Assembly (NCBI GenBank): GCA_964348745.1 | Contig: CAYGDT010000001.1 | Span: 1 to 64,000 of the forward strand | From: CAYGDT01 sp964348745 | GTDB lineage: Bacteria; Patescibacteriota; Gracilibacteria; Peribacterales; Peribacteraceae | Direction: 5' to 3' | Length of the DNA: 64,000 bases | In this document: piece by piece, positions 1-8,485 of the stretch | Layout of the letters: every line of letters starts with the position of its first letter | Numbering within the stretch: position 1 is the first letter of the stretch | Translations under genes and position numbers: made by a program | Notes under the pieces: model-generated | The model's database searches: none | What the model was told of the DNA's origin: nothing | Seen by the model: the letters and a program-made list of their open reading frames with translations, nothing else

Positions 1-1460
1 GCATTCCCCTTATGGAACACGCGAGCAACACGGGATCTAAAAACTTTCATGGTACACCTCTCTCCGACGCAGAAGCTAAGGAAGCGCTCGCAGGTCTGCC
101 ACCACTGGAAGATGCAACGGTCGCCTACGCACCGCACAGGAAATCCGAAGCTGCGCGATACGCAAAAGGTCACACAGAAACCGACATCCCCCTCACCTTT
201 GATGCAAAGAAACTCAAGGGTTATGTACGTGCTATCACTCCGGAGAAAGGATCGGCGCGGAAGGATTTTGGCGCGACGCATCTTATGAGTCTGATGAAAG
301 CAGATCCGCGCATCGTTGTACTGCACGCAGATTTGGCGGGTTCCGGAGGATTCGACGCAGTGGAGAAGGTCTATCCGGATCGATGCATCAACGTCGGCGT
401 CGCAGAAGCTAATATGTACATGATGGCGGCAGGCATGCGCCAGACGGGTCTTCTGCCCGTCACCTATACCTTCGCCGCTTTCGGTACGAATGAAGCCCGC
501 GCAAACGCAAGACTGATCGACATAAACTGCGGACACACGCGCTGCGGGGTTCTCCATGACTGTACGCATGCGGGTCTCTCGGTCGGTGAAGATGGCGAAA
601 CGCATCAGGAACGCCATTACCTCAATGTGCCGTTTGATCATACGGAAATCTGGATGACTGCAGATTCTAACCAAGCAGGTGCCATGGCGGAACGCGCAAT
701 GGAGAAAATTGCAGAAGGCCACACGAGTGTGTACACATTCTTCCCTCGCGACGGGCACGAGCAGCTGAAAGATCCGAATGGAGCAATTCTCTACGGGAAA
801 GACTACACGTTCGACGGCAAGATTGATTTGATGCGCGGGAAAGGAACCGTCGAAGATGACATCACAGTGATTGCAACCGGCATTCCTGTCCATGCCGCTC
901 TTCAAGCTATTGATTCCCTTAGCCAAACACCCGGCACGAAGCGCCCTCTTTCCATCCGCGTACTCAACGTTTCGTGCATCCGTCCGATCGATGTTGCAAC
1001 GATCATACAGGCGGCTCTGGAAACGGGACATCTGATCGTCGTCGAAGACCACAGTAGTGAAGGCGGTCTTGCCTCGCAGGTAGCAGACATCATCGCCGAT
1101 TTTGCACTTCCTTGTTCGCTGCGTCGACTCGGCGTCAATCACTATTTCCCGTCTGCTCCCGCATCAGACCTCTATGTAATGGCGGGGATCGATAGTGGCA
1201 GCATCGCCGATGCGATCGAAGACGAAGTACGTACCGAAGTCTGCGGAGGAGAGGATGCATTCGTTTCAGCTATTCACGAAATGGTGCATAACATCAATCA
1301 CTCTCGATTCCGAGCCGCAGCACTGCCATTCGTTGAAAAGTTGACGGAGCAAAAGGGGTATCTTGATACTCTGCGTGCCTACTGGGCGGGGAGGAATTGC
1401 GAGAAAGAAAAACTTCCGAACAATACGGATCTGATCAATACGTTGAAGAATATGCTCTAA
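1..1460 (+). CDS. tkt: Transketolase, C-terminal part (5' end outside window)
   Basis: This is the second half of a thiamine-diphosphate transketolase of the pentose phosphate pathway, which moves two-carbon ketol units between sugar phosphates. The reading frame is already open at base 3, before the first ATG at 12, and the opening residues resemble the linker that follows the N-terminal cofactor domain (MEHASN... then FHGTPLS), so the gene starts upstream of the window. The pyrimidine-binding domain occupies roughly residues 75-250 and carries NVGVAEANMYMMAAG, whose glutamate matches the residue that activates the cofactor. The transketolase C-terminal domain follows at about 280-420 and is complete. 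The TSUP gene begins four bases after the stop, suggesting co-transcription. The family call is firm; 1-deoxyxylulose-5-phosphate synthase is less likely because the linker is of transketolase type. Confidence 0.9.
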   Translation, partial: IPLMEHASNTGSKNFHGTPLSDAEAKEALAGLPPLEDATVAYAPHRKSEAARYAKGHTETDIPLTFDAKKLKGYVRAITPEKGSARKDFGATHLMSLMKADPRIVVLHADLAGSGGFDAVEKVYPDRCINVGVAEANMYMMAAGMRQTGLLPVTYTFAAFGTNEARANARLIDINCGHTRCGVLHDCTHAGLSVGEDGETHQERHYLNVPFDHTEIWMTADSNQAGAMAERAMEKIAEGHTSVYTFFPRDGHEQLKDPNGAILYGKDYTFDGKIDLMRGKGTVEDDITVIATGIPVHAALQAIDSLSQTPGTKRPLSIRVLNVSCIRPIDVATIIQAALETGHLIVVEDHSSEGGLASQVADIIADFALPCSLRRLGVNHYFPSAPASDLYVMAGIDSGSIADAIEDEVRTEVCGGEDAFVSAIHEMVHNINHSRFRAAALPFVEKLTEQKGYLDTLRAYWAGRNCEKEKLPNNTDLINTLKNML

Positions 1461-1464
1461 TGAC

Positions 1465-2208
1465 ATGCACGGAAGCTCTCTACTCATCGTCTTTCTTGCA
1501 AGCATGCTGGGTGGATTTTACGGAACAAGTGCCGGAGGAGGCGGACTTGTTATCATGGGAAGCCTGATTCTGATGGGTATCAGTCCAAAAGAAGCCGTTC
1601 CCGTTGTGATGGCAGGCGGTCTTGGCATGTGTATGGTCAACTGGTTTGTCTTTCATCGTGCCAAGAACATCGACTACCCGCTTGCATGGCGATTGGCTGT
1701 CATCGTGATCATTGGCTCGGTGATCGGTACGCGGATACTGATTTCAATATCCGATAGCATGATGAATCGCATCATTGCCATTGCCTTCGTATTCATTCTG
1801 CTCAGCGTCATCTTTAACAAGCAAATCGGTACCATTTCAAAACACACCTCTTCTCGTAGGAAAATTGTCGGCACTGCTGTGTTTGGATTGCTCGGCATCT
1901 ATCTTTCTTTGATCAACGCCGGAACGGCAATTTTTGGCAATTACGTACTGGCAACATTTTTTGGAAAGACATTTCTCGAAAGCTCGGGCGACCGCACGAT
2001 CATTTTCACTCCAGGCCTACTGATCGGCTTCATACTATATGCAGTTGCAGGCACGCTGGACTGGCAATTGGTGGCAATGACGTTTGTAGGCGCAGGACTC
2101 GGTGGATTTCTTGGCTCACACTGGGCACTGCGAAAGGGCAATGGAGCAGTACGTGTGCTGTTTTTGGTGGTTATCGTTGCAACAATTCTTAAAATGCTTC
2201 TCGGATGA
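1465..2208 (+). CDS. TSUP (TauE/SafE) family membrane permease
   Basis: A 247-residue integral membrane protein of the TSUP family, whose members export or import small sulfur- or carbon-containing anions such as sulfite, sulfoacetate or taurine. The sequence shows about seven or eight hydrophobic segments and the two half-repeats usual in the family, each opening with a glycine-rich turn (GGFYGTSAGGGG near the N-terminus, GLLGIYLSLINAGTA near residue 140). Length is normal for the family. The gene starts four bases after the transketolase stop and no separate promoter is evident, so it is probably translated from the same message. Substrate cannot be read from sequence, and the link to transketolase is positional only. 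Confidence 0.85.
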   Translation: MHGSSLLIVFLASMLGGFYGTSAGGGGLVIMGSLILMGISPKEAVPVVMAGGLGMCMVNWFVFHRAKNIDYPLAWRLAVIVIIGSVIGTRILISISDSMMNRIIAIAFVFILLSVIFNKQIGTISKHTSSRRKIVGTAVFGLLGIYLSLINAGTAIFGNYVLATFFGKTFLESSGDRTIIFTPGLLIGFILYAVAGTLDWQLVAMTFVGAGLGGFLGSHWALRKGNGAVRVLFLVVIVATILKMLLG

Positions 2209-2240
2209 TTGAGGAAGTAACGAAGCTGTTTATATATAAA

Positions 2241-2765
2241 TCAAGCTGCCGTTTCTTCTGATGGCATAAACTCTAGAAGTCCATTACGATCACGAAGATT
2301 GCGACGATCATCATAGATCGTATTCCTACTATCACCTAGTCGCCCAGGCGGACTTTGACCACCATTCCATTCAGAAAATAACGTAACCGCTCTAGCAGTT
2401 ATTGCCCTCAATACTCTTTCTCTTGCTTCCAAATACACTTCATGTGACTCTCCACTCTGAGGAACAAGCCTTTTATATTCAAATAGTGCCTCTCTATCGA
2501 TCCAATCTGACATACCTTGCCCTCTATACCCCGCATGATTCTGGTGATGTGCAGAAAGACACCACTCTGTGTGTAACCTGATTGCTATCATCCGTACGAA
2601 CCCCTCAGCCATTGTCTGAACTACTTCTCCATTACGGTTTGTTGTGAAGAGAACATATCCACCACTTTCAAACTCACGCATGATTGCCACTATATCAGAA
2701 TTCTTAACTAATTCGCCATATGTGCCAAGGACATCGTGCCCGTGTATGTCTAGATCTTCAGCCAT
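2241..2765 (-). CDS. Uncharacterised soluble protein, 174 aa
   Basis: I do not recognise this protein. It is hydrophilic, with no signal peptide or membrane segment, and has a histidine-rich middle (TEWCLSAHHQNHAGYRGQG, about residues 90-108) that could bind a metal. The central part looks largely helical. It faces the TSUP gene tail to tail and lies alone between that gene and tRNA-Ser. A good promoter with its -10 hexamer eight bases before the ATG supports both the gene and this start. Base composition is slightly richer in A/T than the neighbours, compatible with an accessory gene, though this was judged by eye. Confidence 0.65.
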   Translation of the reverse strand: MAEDLDIHGHDVLGTYGELVKNSDIVAIMREFESGGYVLFTTNRNGEVVQTMAEGFVRMIAIRLHTEWCLSAHHQNHAGYRGQGMSDWIDREALFEYKRLVPQSGESHEVYLEARERVLRAITARAVTLFSEWNGGQSPPGRLGDSRNTIYDDRRNLRDRNGLLEFMPSEETAA

Positions 2766-2773
2766 AGCGCAAG

Positions 2774-2801
2774 ATTTTACTACTTCCTGATCGGTTGTAA
2801 A
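2774..2801 (-). promoter_or_regulatory. Promoter of the 174-aa gene, near-leaderless
   Basis: On the minus strand a TTTACA hexamer (2796-2801) is followed after 16 bases by TAAAAT (2774-2779). The predicted transcript start lies about two bases before the ATG at 2765, leaving no room for a Shine-Dalgarno site. Confidence 0.6.
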
Positions 2802-2930
2802 GGTGAATGACAGAGCCTCTTCAGATTAATCTGACGTGGTTTATAGCTGTACAGTACCCCTACGCTCCCAATGGGAGCTTCGGGGGACAACCTGCGCGAA
2901 TATTTAAAAATGATAGCATGCGTTTGGCCT

Positions 2931-2963
2931 GCCAACCGAAGCGCCGAAGGCGCGCAGGTTGGC
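2931..2963. repeat. Nested palindrome at the 3' end of tRNA-Ser
   Basis: Outer arms GCCAACC (2931-2937) and GGTTGGC (2957-2963) enclose inner arms GCGCC (2941-2945) and GGCGC (2949-2953). On the tRNA strand the first outer arm begins with the discriminator base and encoded CCA of tRNA-Ser, so mature tRNA end and hairpin overlap. It may serve as a transcript end, although no T-run follows. Confidence 0.7.
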
Positions 2964-3049
2964 GGAGGGAGAGGGATTCGAACCCTCGAGACCCGTGAGG
3001 GTCTGGCAGTTTTCAAGACTGCTACCTTCAACCACTCGGTCATCCCTCC
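2960..3049 (-). tRNA. tRNA-Ser (anticodon UGA), CCA encoded
   Basis: Read on the minus strand this folds as a type II (long variable arm) tRNA. The acceptor stem is GGAGGGA paired with TCCCTCC, the anticodon loop is CTTGAAA with TGA at 3013-3015, and the T-loop is TTCGAAT within a GAGGG/CCCTC stem. The variable arm is the extra hairpin expected for serine. Discriminator G (2963) is followed by CCA in the genome (2960-2962). It reads UCN codons, chiefly UCA. Confidence 0.95.
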
Positions 3050-3097
3050 GGAAGATACTTTACCTCAAATAGCAAAGAACACCATTCACCCGTTTTA

Positions 3098-3124
3098 AAA
3101 AGCCCCGCGATAGCGGGGCTTTTA
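3098..3124 (-). terminator. Rho-independent terminator
   Basis: An 8-bp perfect stem (AGCCCCGC, 3101-3108; GCGGGGCT, 3113-3120) with a four-base loop. On the minus strand it is followed by a run of T's, which suits termination of the surface-protein gene ending at 3162. The T-run on the plus strand is shorter. Confidence 0.85.
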
Positions 3125-3161
3125 TAGATCTCATTGGGAGTGCGCTTAAGAAGCGTGATCC

Positions 3162-3917
3162 TCAGGTATCATTAGCCGTAGTAAAGTCTACTTCGACTTG
3201 GTAATTACCAGATGGCTGCAAACGAGACGATCCGATTTCTACACGGAATCCTACGTAGTGATTATCACCTGCATCACTTGTAGGCGTCGTTGCACTAGCA
3301 AATGCGATGGACGATCCGGAAGCAACGCGTGCCCATTTTTCCGAGGCAGCATCTGTTCCCCACTCTGTGGAATTGATATCGACTGCGGCGTTGTTCTCGC
3401 TGAATACGTCGCTTGTCGAAGAAAGGCGTGCACCCCATTCGGCATCTGTCGCAGAGACGTTACCGGACCATGTTACTGTCGTGGTTTGCGCATCATTGCT
3501 GTTGTTGTAACGGAACGGTAAGATTTTATCCTCATACTGGTTGATCATGTATCCCGTGCTTGTTCCGCCTGTTCCGGTGGTGACTTGCCAGTTGAGAGTG
3601 TAGCCAGTGGTGTTATTGGACTTTACGTTGCAGTGGATATCGCGAGCAGTATTGTACTGGCCGACATCTCCACCAACACCGATGGATCCAAGCGCTAGAT
3701 TTTCATTGTCTCCGTTACTATCGCTGTTTTCATCACCACAGGAAAGTATCGAAGCTGTAGCGGTTACTGTAACGGAAACTTTGCCGTTCGTGTCGGTTGC
3801 TGCAAATCCACGAGCAGGTTCGACGACTAAAACAGCGACGAGGTAGAGGGCAACAGTTGCCGCAATACCAGTTGTAAGAATGCGCATGATGCGCTCTGGG
3901 GAAAGTAAAGTAATCAT
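3162..3917 (-). CDS. Secreted surface protein, paralogue of the 637-aa protein
   Basis: A 251-residue exported protein. A hydrophobic segment near residues 12-35 ends at GFAA, a plausible signal-peptidase site. The rest is rich in T, S, N and G and looks like a beta domain. From about residue 100 to the end it matches the last 150 residues of the gene at 8486-10399: both share the pattern TG.GGT.TG.MI.Q.ED, a WG.D..SEKW motif and the ending E.GSS..QPSG.Y.V.VDF. Function is unknown; a pilin-like or surface-layer subunit is possible. Start: ATG at 3917 leaves a leader of about 28 bases from the promoter at 3952-3979; the internal ATG at 3887 is an alternative that also keeps the signal peptide. 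It forms a single-gene unit with its own promoter and terminator. Confidence 0.75.
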   Translation of the reverse strand: MITLLSPERIMRILTTGIAATVALYLVAVLVVEPARGFAATDTNGKVSVTVTATASILSCGDENSDSNGDNENLALGSIGVGGDVGQYNTARDIHCNVKSNNTTGYTLNWQVTTGTGGTSTGYMINQYEDKILPFRYNNSNDAQTTTVTWSGNVSATDAEWGARLSSTSDVFSENNAAVDINSTEWGTDAASEKWARVASGSSIAFASATTPTSDAGDNHYVGFRVEIGSSRLQPSGNYQVEVDFTTANDT

Positions 3918-3951
3918 ATATATATGTGTGTGTAATAAATAAAACGTTGAT

Positions 3952-3979
3952 ATTATAACACACTTTTGTAATAAATCAA
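3952..3979 (-). promoter_or_regulatory. Sigma-70 type promoter for the 251-aa surface protein
   Basis: On the minus strand TTGATT (3974-3979) and a perfect TATAAT (3952-3957) are 16 bases apart. The -35 box lies almost against the stop codon of the upstream cohesin/SLH gene. Confidence 0.75.
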
Positions 3980-3980
3980 A

Positions 3981-5684
3981 TCAATCGCTGCAGATGTCGG
4001 TATCAGGTATACAAGAATTTGTGATGAATCCGCTTTCCAGTACACAATTCCCGAGTCGTGAGCATTCCACTGCATCACAGAAATTCCAACTCCCTGCCCC
4101 GCACATTCCACAGGAATCACACTGAGAATCATTGAATATATCCATTGTGACAGTCGGTCCCGTCGTCTCTATGGGAGCAGATGCTTGCAAGATTGACTCA
4201 TCCTCTTCTATAACCCAATTCTCCCGCTCAATGACAACTACATCATACTGGGTGCAACTCTTGTTACCTTCCAAGGCACGATAGAACATCGTGATAAATT
4301 CCGCGCGATTCACCGGATCATCAGGCCGCATGGTGCCTGTTACTGCATCTCCCTGAAGGATGCAAAGATACACTGCGGAGCTGACAACATCTGTGTACCA
4401 AGCACCCGTTGGCACATCGTAGAACAAGGGGTGCTCCATCGATATCGACGTAGCTGATTGAATTCCCAAATACCTCAGTATCAATGCTGCGGCCTGACTG
4501 CGGGTCAAAGCATCCGCCGGAGCAGCAAAGCAAGGCCTGCTTTTGCCATAGCAATCGTTATACCCACGGATCCAATTCTCCGAAGCTGCATTATCGATGT
4601 AGTGGGCATACCAAGCCTGCGGATCCACATCATCAAAGAAACCGCGTGGTACATCGCCACGGCTACCTTTTGCTATTGTCAAAATTTTAGCCGCTTCGGA
4701 GCGAAAAATTCGCTTATCTGGCTCAAAATGCGTACGAGTCGAATCGAGTGCATTCCTACGAAGGAAATACTCAACACCTTCTGCATACCAATTGTCAGTA
4801 GAAACATCGAGATAGGGAATTGATGCAATAAGTGGCAGAGCCTCCTCAACAGTTGGGTGAGGAACGGCATCTATTGTTTCAGTCTGTTGCGATTCTGGAA
4901 TCAAACTGCCGGTAGTGGAGGTTGACGGAGCTACACCAATTCGCGTATCCGAAACGGTGTTAGACGTAACTTGCACTTGACTCAGTCTCCGTGTTCGTCC
5001 CTGTGCAGCTCTGTCATCCCCTGCAACAGATCCTGCACTGCTGCTTGATCCTCCTCCAACGCCTTCGCCATCTTCACTCAATTGAAGAGTGAGACTTACG
5101 ACAGCATCGAGGACATCTACATCACCGTCGCCATTTTCAGTCATATTCGTATCCGTCGTGTCTCCCGCTGTAAAATCGAATGCCAGCGTATAGGAACTCT
5201 GTGCGGAGAGAACTTTAAAATAGAGATGCGCAAAGAGCGCGTCATCCGGCGCACTGCCGGTATTGACCGGACTTGTTCCAGAGGAATCGTATCCGGTTAC
5301 GTACAGTATCCCGTTACTGATTGCGTTGCCCGAATTTGGGTACGCGGTAAATAGTCCGTCCGTTATCGCAGAAGTTGCAGGTGAGCCGGAACAGAGTGCA
5401 TTGTCATACGGTTCCAGAAGCTCTGTGGAGTACGGCAGAATAATGTCTACCGAATTACTGTCCAAAGAATCGGTCTGCACGCGAATATTTACACGAACGC
5501 AGTCACCGACCGCGTAGGAAGTTTCTCCTGTTGAGCTAACGACAGAAATGATCTGTCCTGCAGTGGCATACGCATGCTGCGATCCGGATAGAATCAATAC
5601 TGCAATGCTGACGCCGTAGAGGAATAGAAATTTGCAACGGAGAAAAGACTTGAAATGCCGATGCAGGGAATGTTCAGAGTTCAT
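3981..5684 (-). CDS. Cohesin-like and SLH-domain surface protein
   Basis: A 567-residue exported protein. After a signal peptide ending near AYATA come a cohesin-like beta domain (about residues 45-205, from GQIISVVSS to the VDVLDAVVS segment), a serine/glycine linker, and three SLH repeats (about 290-480; FFDDVDPQAWYAHYIDNAA and FYDVPTGAWYTDVVSSAV are typical). The last 55 residues carry about ten cysteines. SLH repeats normally hold a protein on cell-wall polymers, while cohesins bind dockerins. Immediately upstream, and overlapping by 11 bases, is a gene whose product ends in a dockerin-like domain, so the two may bind each other. I chose ATG 5684, embedded in the last codons of that gene, over the ATG at 5699; both keep the signal peptide. 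Domain calls rest on motif recognition. Confidence 0.8.
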   Translation of the reverse strand: MNSEHSLHRHFKSFLRCKFLFLYGVSIAVLILSGSQHAYATAGQIISVVSSTGETSYAVGDCVRVNIRVQTDSLDSNSVDIILPYSTELLEPYDNALCSGSPATSAITDGLFTAYPNSGNAISNGILYVTGYDSSGTSPVNTGSAPDDALFAHLYFKVLSAQSSYTLAFDFTAGDTTDTNMTENGDGDVDVLDAVVSLTLQLSEDGEGVGGGSSSSAGSVAGDDRAAQGRTRRLSQVQVTSNTVSDTRIGVAPSTSTTGSLIPESQQTETIDAVPHPTVEEALPLIASIPYLDVSTDNWYAEGVEYFLRRNALDSTRTHFEPDKRIFRSEAAKILTIAKGSRGDVPRGFFDDVDPQAWYAHYIDNAASENWIRGYNDCYGKSRPCFAAPADALTRSQAAALILRYLGIQSATSISMEHPLFYDVPTGAWYTDVVSSAVYLCILQGDAVTGTMRPDDPVNRAEFITMFYRALEGNKSCTQYDVVVIERENWVIEEDESILQASAPIETTGPTVTMDIFNDSQCDSCGMCGAGSWNFCDAVECSRLGNCVLESGFITNSCIPDTDICSD

Positions 5685-6267
5685 CGCCGGTGGTGCCAAG
5701 ATTAGAAACGGCTATTGTCAGATCAATACCATTGACGATACCGTCAAAATTTAGGTCTTCTGCACCATCTGCACCACGGAGCGTATTAGAAATTTGCGTC
5801 ACATCATCCGCACTGATGGCATTATCGTCATTCACATCCCCTGTATAGAGCTTATTTGTGCCGGTGGTGAAATCGATCTGCACTCCCTGCTGTAGCAACA
5901 CAGACAGCTTTTTACGTTTGAGATGTGACGGCGAAAATAAGAGCAATCGATAGATGCCAGGCGGTGCTTTATAGATACGCACCGGTGGAGCCACGCCCGC
6001 GGCATTGACACGGAATTTAATCCGTTCGATCAGTTGCGAACCAAGAAGCGGGTAGATCTCTAAGGTAAGATCGGTCGGTCCACGGCTCTTTTGTGGAGCG
6101 GCAAGTATATCGATAGAATACAAAGGATTGAGCACTGTTACGCCAATGGATACTGCAGAGAGAAGGGGGCTAACGGAAATTCCTGCAAAAATCAAAGAAA
6201 GCATTCCAAAGACACAGAGAAGAAGAGTACATCGCATTCCGAAGCGCTTTGCAGTTGGTTTTTGCAT
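5674..6267 (-). CDS. Exported protein with C-terminal dockerin-like domain
   Basis: A 197-residue protein with an N-terminal hydrophobic export segment (about residues 12-45), a beta domain, and near residues 143-190 two calcium-binding loops of dockerin type (GDVNDDNAISADD and DLNFDGIVNGID), each followed by a short helix. Dockerins bind cohesins in a calcium-dependent way. The next gene in the same transcript encodes a cohesin-like domain with SLH anchors and overlaps this one, so the pair could form an anchor and its ligand. The gene begins 14 bases after the stop of the 353-residue membrane protein, so all three probably form one operon. No catalytic domain is visible; the N-terminal beta domain is unassigned. 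Confidence 0.75.
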   Translation of the reverse strand: MQKPTAKRFGMRCTLLLCVFGMLSLIFAGISVSPLLSAVSIGVTVLNPLYSIDILAAPQKSRGPTDLTLEIYPLLGSQLIERIKFRVNAAGVAPPVRIYKAPPGIYRLLLFSPSHLKRKKLSVLLQQGVQIDFTTGTNKLYTGDVNDDNAISADDVTQISNTLRGADGAEDLNFDGIVNGIDLTIAVSNLGTTGDEL

Positions 6268-6281
6268 ATCATACTATTCTA

Positions 6282-7343
6282 TCACACTTTTCGCTTTATT
6301 TCGAACCGACTTTTTACAAACTGCACCAAGAAGGAAACTGTAAATATTGCCAATAATACAAGAAGCGTTGGAACGAGGGGAATGACGAGAAACGATGATT
6401 TCAACTGATTTGCTGGTAATGAATCGCCTGTTTTCACCTCAAAGTGGATATCCGAAGAAACGGTATAGTAGCCAAAGGCAAACTTCGGCAACCACTCGAT
6501 ATACTTGGTATGAGCAGTACCTCGAAGGACATGCCATGTTGGAAGGCTTATCTCATCAACGGGAATGCCAAAAATATTTCGAAACGTCAGTGATCCGACT
6601 GGTGCAATTTGTACCGTTCCTGCATTTCTGACCGTTGCTAACATTCGTGCCGGCAATGACCAGTTAATAAACCGCTCTGGCTTCAGCGAGATAAACGAAC
6701 CGTTCGTAATAACGTCACCCCGCACAGAAACGACAAAGATAATTGAGGTGTAGGCATTCACTTTCACGCCTCCCGACTTTTCTGTCAGCTGTTTTCTCTT
6801 GATCATAATCGCAGCCATATGGTCTCCTGCATCGGCTTTTGCCGGAATTGTCAGCGTGATGGGAATCGTCACCAATTCACCATGGTGCAGCGCGATTTCC
6901 TTCACAGACGGTTGCAACCATTCCTTTGCGGGAAACGGACCGACTTGTCCGGGCTGGTAGAAACGTGGTGTGCCCGATTCCGGATCTGCGCCGAGATCAC
7001 GAACGTAGACTTCGAAAATTGCATCCTCTCCGGCTTTACTGAGGATGGTGATTGTACGCACCAGCTCATCACCCGGATCTGCTACTTCAAAAAATGAACC
7101 CGGTTGCAAGAGAAACCCGCCGTCAACCAGCACATTACTGTTGCGGTTGATGTGAATATCTACAGGACGGGCATCGAATGCATCATCGAGCAGCTGGCGC
7201 TCCTTATCCTCCAATACCTTCTGCTCATCAATGACTTCCTTGCTCAGCAAGCCTGCGGCATTGATTTCCTGCGCGGCAATCGCCGGTGAACCTGCAAAAA
7301 ATATGCAGAGAGAAAACGAAAAGAGAGCTGGGAATGAAATCAT
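6282..7343 (-). CDS. Membrane-anchored extracellular protein, WxL-interacting/DUF916-like
   Basis: A 353-residue protein with a signal peptide ending at PAIAA, a large beta-rich extracellular part, one C-terminal membrane helix (about residues 320-343) and a short basic tail. The order of features (RTITILSKAG near residue 95, then VTIPITLTIPAKADAGDHMAAIMI, then a second immunoglobulin-like domain) resembles Gram-positive proteins that bind WxL domains or peptidoglycan, but similarity is distant. It is the first gene of the dockerin and cohesin/SLH operon. I chose the ATG at 7343; the earlier in-frame GTG at 7391 would put sequence before the signal peptide and overlap the promoter of the divergent gene. 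Confidence 0.65.
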   Translation of the reverse strand: MISFPALFSFSLCIFFAGSPAIAAQEINAAGLLSKEVIDEQKVLEDKERQLLDDAFDARPVDIHINRNSNVLVDGGFLLQPGSFFEVADPGDELVRTITILSKAGEDAIFEVYVRDLGADPESGTPRFYQPGQVGPFPAKEWLQPSVKEIALHHGELVTIPITLTIPAKADAGDHMAAIMIKRKQLTEKSGGVKVNAYTSIIFVVSVRGDVITNGSFISLKPERFINWSLPARMLATVRNAGTVQIAPVGSLTFRNIFGIPVDEISLPTWHVLRGTAHTKYIEWLPKFAFGYYTVSSDIHFEVKTGDSLPANQLKSSFLVIPLVPTLLVLLAIFTVSFLVQFVKSRFEIKRKV

Positions 7344-7360
7344 CAGTTGCAGCCTATCGA

Positions 7361-7392
7361 CTCTGGATAGAAAAATCCAGAGCAGGTACACT
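7361..7392 (+). promoter_or_regulatory. Promoter with overlapping inverted repeat, between divergent genes
   Basis: TGGATA (7364-7369) and TACACT (7387-7392) are 17 bases apart and place the transcript start about one base before the ATG at 7400. A perfect inverted repeat with arms CTCTGGAT (7361-7368) and ATCCAGAG (7375-7382) covers the -35 region and could be an operator controlling one or both divergent genes. Confidence 0.5.
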
Positions 7393-7399
7393 GCAAATC

Positions 7400-7957
7400 A
7401 TGAAGAAAAAAATCTCACTGCTACTCGCTGCTATCGTCATTGCATTCTGCGGATTTATTGCAAGCGTACTGTATTCCTCCTATACGCTCTCGACGCAGAT
7501 TCAAGAGCATGCTGACAACATGACAAAGTATTACGACAAGACGATTACCGAGAATATCCATCCCCTTTTGACACGTGAGCGACTTCTGCCGAATCAGAAG
7601 CGAAATGCTATGCAAATCAAGGAAATGCAAGAATCCATGATGAATGCACAAACTCTCAACGAGAGAATGACAGCAATCCAAAATGTTCAACGGTCATCAC
7701 AGGTTTTTTTGCAGTCAGCTCGAAACGCATCAGGTTCGTTGGTTGAAGACAATCATCTGCAATCCTTTGCGCGCGATATGGGAGAGCAAGGTTCCATCCG
7801 CAAAACTATAGAAGAATATAACGATCTGGCTGGCATGCTCAATGCTCAAAAAAAGTCACTGATAGCTTCACTCCAAGACGAACCGTCACAGGAACTGCCA
7901 CTGCTTCGCTTCGACGGAAGCGTTCCGGATATCGGGAAAATTCAGCTTGGTGAATGA
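7400..7957 (+). CDS. Membrane-anchored coiled-coil protein, possibly LemA-like
   Basis: A 185-residue protein with one N-terminal membrane helix (MKKKISLLLAAIVIAFCGF) followed by a helical, coiled-coil extracytoplasmic region rich in Q, N, E and K. Its end (IRKTIEEYNDLAGMLNAQKK) recalls the last helix of LemA-family proteins, but the central LemA signature is not clear, so this is a weak assignment. The in-frame ATG at 7286 would overlap the divergent gene; the ATG at 7400 is preceded by a promoter and starts directly with the membrane helix. It faces the gene ending at 7972 tail to tail. Confidence 0.6.
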   Translation: MKKKISLLLAAIVIAFCGFIASVLYSSYTLSTQIQEHADNMTKYYDKTITENIHPLLTRERLLPNQKRNAMQIKEMQESMMNAQTLNERMTAIQNVQRSSQVFLQSARNASGSLVEDNHLQSFARDMGEQGSIRKTIEEYNDLAGMLNAQKKSLIASLQDEPSQELPLLRFDGSVPDIGKIQLGE

Positions 7958-7971
7958 CAATCAATAACTTT

Positions 7972-8427
7972 TTATCGCTCCAATGTAACCGGTATCACGT
8001 TCAAAATAATGTCTGTTGATGGGCGATACAAGATTGCCAGAGATGCTGTTACGACGAGGAAATCTCCGTTCATTGCATCCACATAGAACATATTTTTCTC
8101 TCGAAGAAGACCTGCATCAATGACTTCGGCGATAGTAGGTTCAAATCCATCGGGAATTTGAATGTGTCTGCGAACACGCGCGATGATCTCTTTTGCCTTC
8201 TCGGGAGATGGTTGTCTGCTCTCAGCATCGTCTGCATCTTGAGTAGAAAGTTCTTGCCTGTCAGAAAACAGAAAGGGCAAGACAAATGATCCAACTCCTG
8301 CGATAACAAGGAGAAGAACAGCAACAACAATAGCAAGCATGAACCTATGACGCCTTTGCTGCCCTAAGCGAGAATCATGTGGTTGAGGATCATGGGGCCG
8401 GTTAATTTGTGGAGAATCGAAGTCCAT
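7972..8427 (-). CDS. Single-pass membrane protein, 151 aa
   Basis: I do not recognise the family. A basic, histidine-rich cytoplasmic head of about 28 residues precedes one membrane helix (about residues 29-53), then an acidic linker and a small extracytoplasmic domain of about 85 residues with mixed helix and strand. It has its own promoter whose -10 box ends exactly six bases before the ATG, so the message is predicted to begin at the start codon. It lies between the coiled-coil membrane protein and the 637-residue surface protein. Confidence 0.6.
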   Translation of the reverse strand: MDFDSPQINRPHDPQPHDSRLGQQRRHRFMLAIVVAVLLLVIAGVGSFVLPFLFSDRQELSTQDADDAESRQPSPEKAKEIIARVRRHIQIPDGFEPTIAEVIDAGLLREKNMFYVDAMNGDFLVVTASLAILYRPSTDIILNVIPVTLER

Positions 8428-8433
8428 TGCTTA

Positions 8434-8462
8434 AAAATACATATCGTCACGAAGGTTGTCAT
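8434..8462 (-). promoter_or_regulatory. Promoter giving a leaderless message for the 151-aa gene
   Basis: On the minus strand ATGACA (8457-8462), a 17-base spacer and TATTTT (8434-8439) are followed by six bases and then the ATG at 8427, so the predicted first base of the RNA is the A of the start codon. Confidence 0.55.
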
Positions 8463-8485
8463 TCTCATTTTTAAGGAGAATGATT

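Noticed and set aside
2780..3043. 87-residue frame on the minus strand
   Set aside because: It runs through nearly the whole tRNA-Ser gene.
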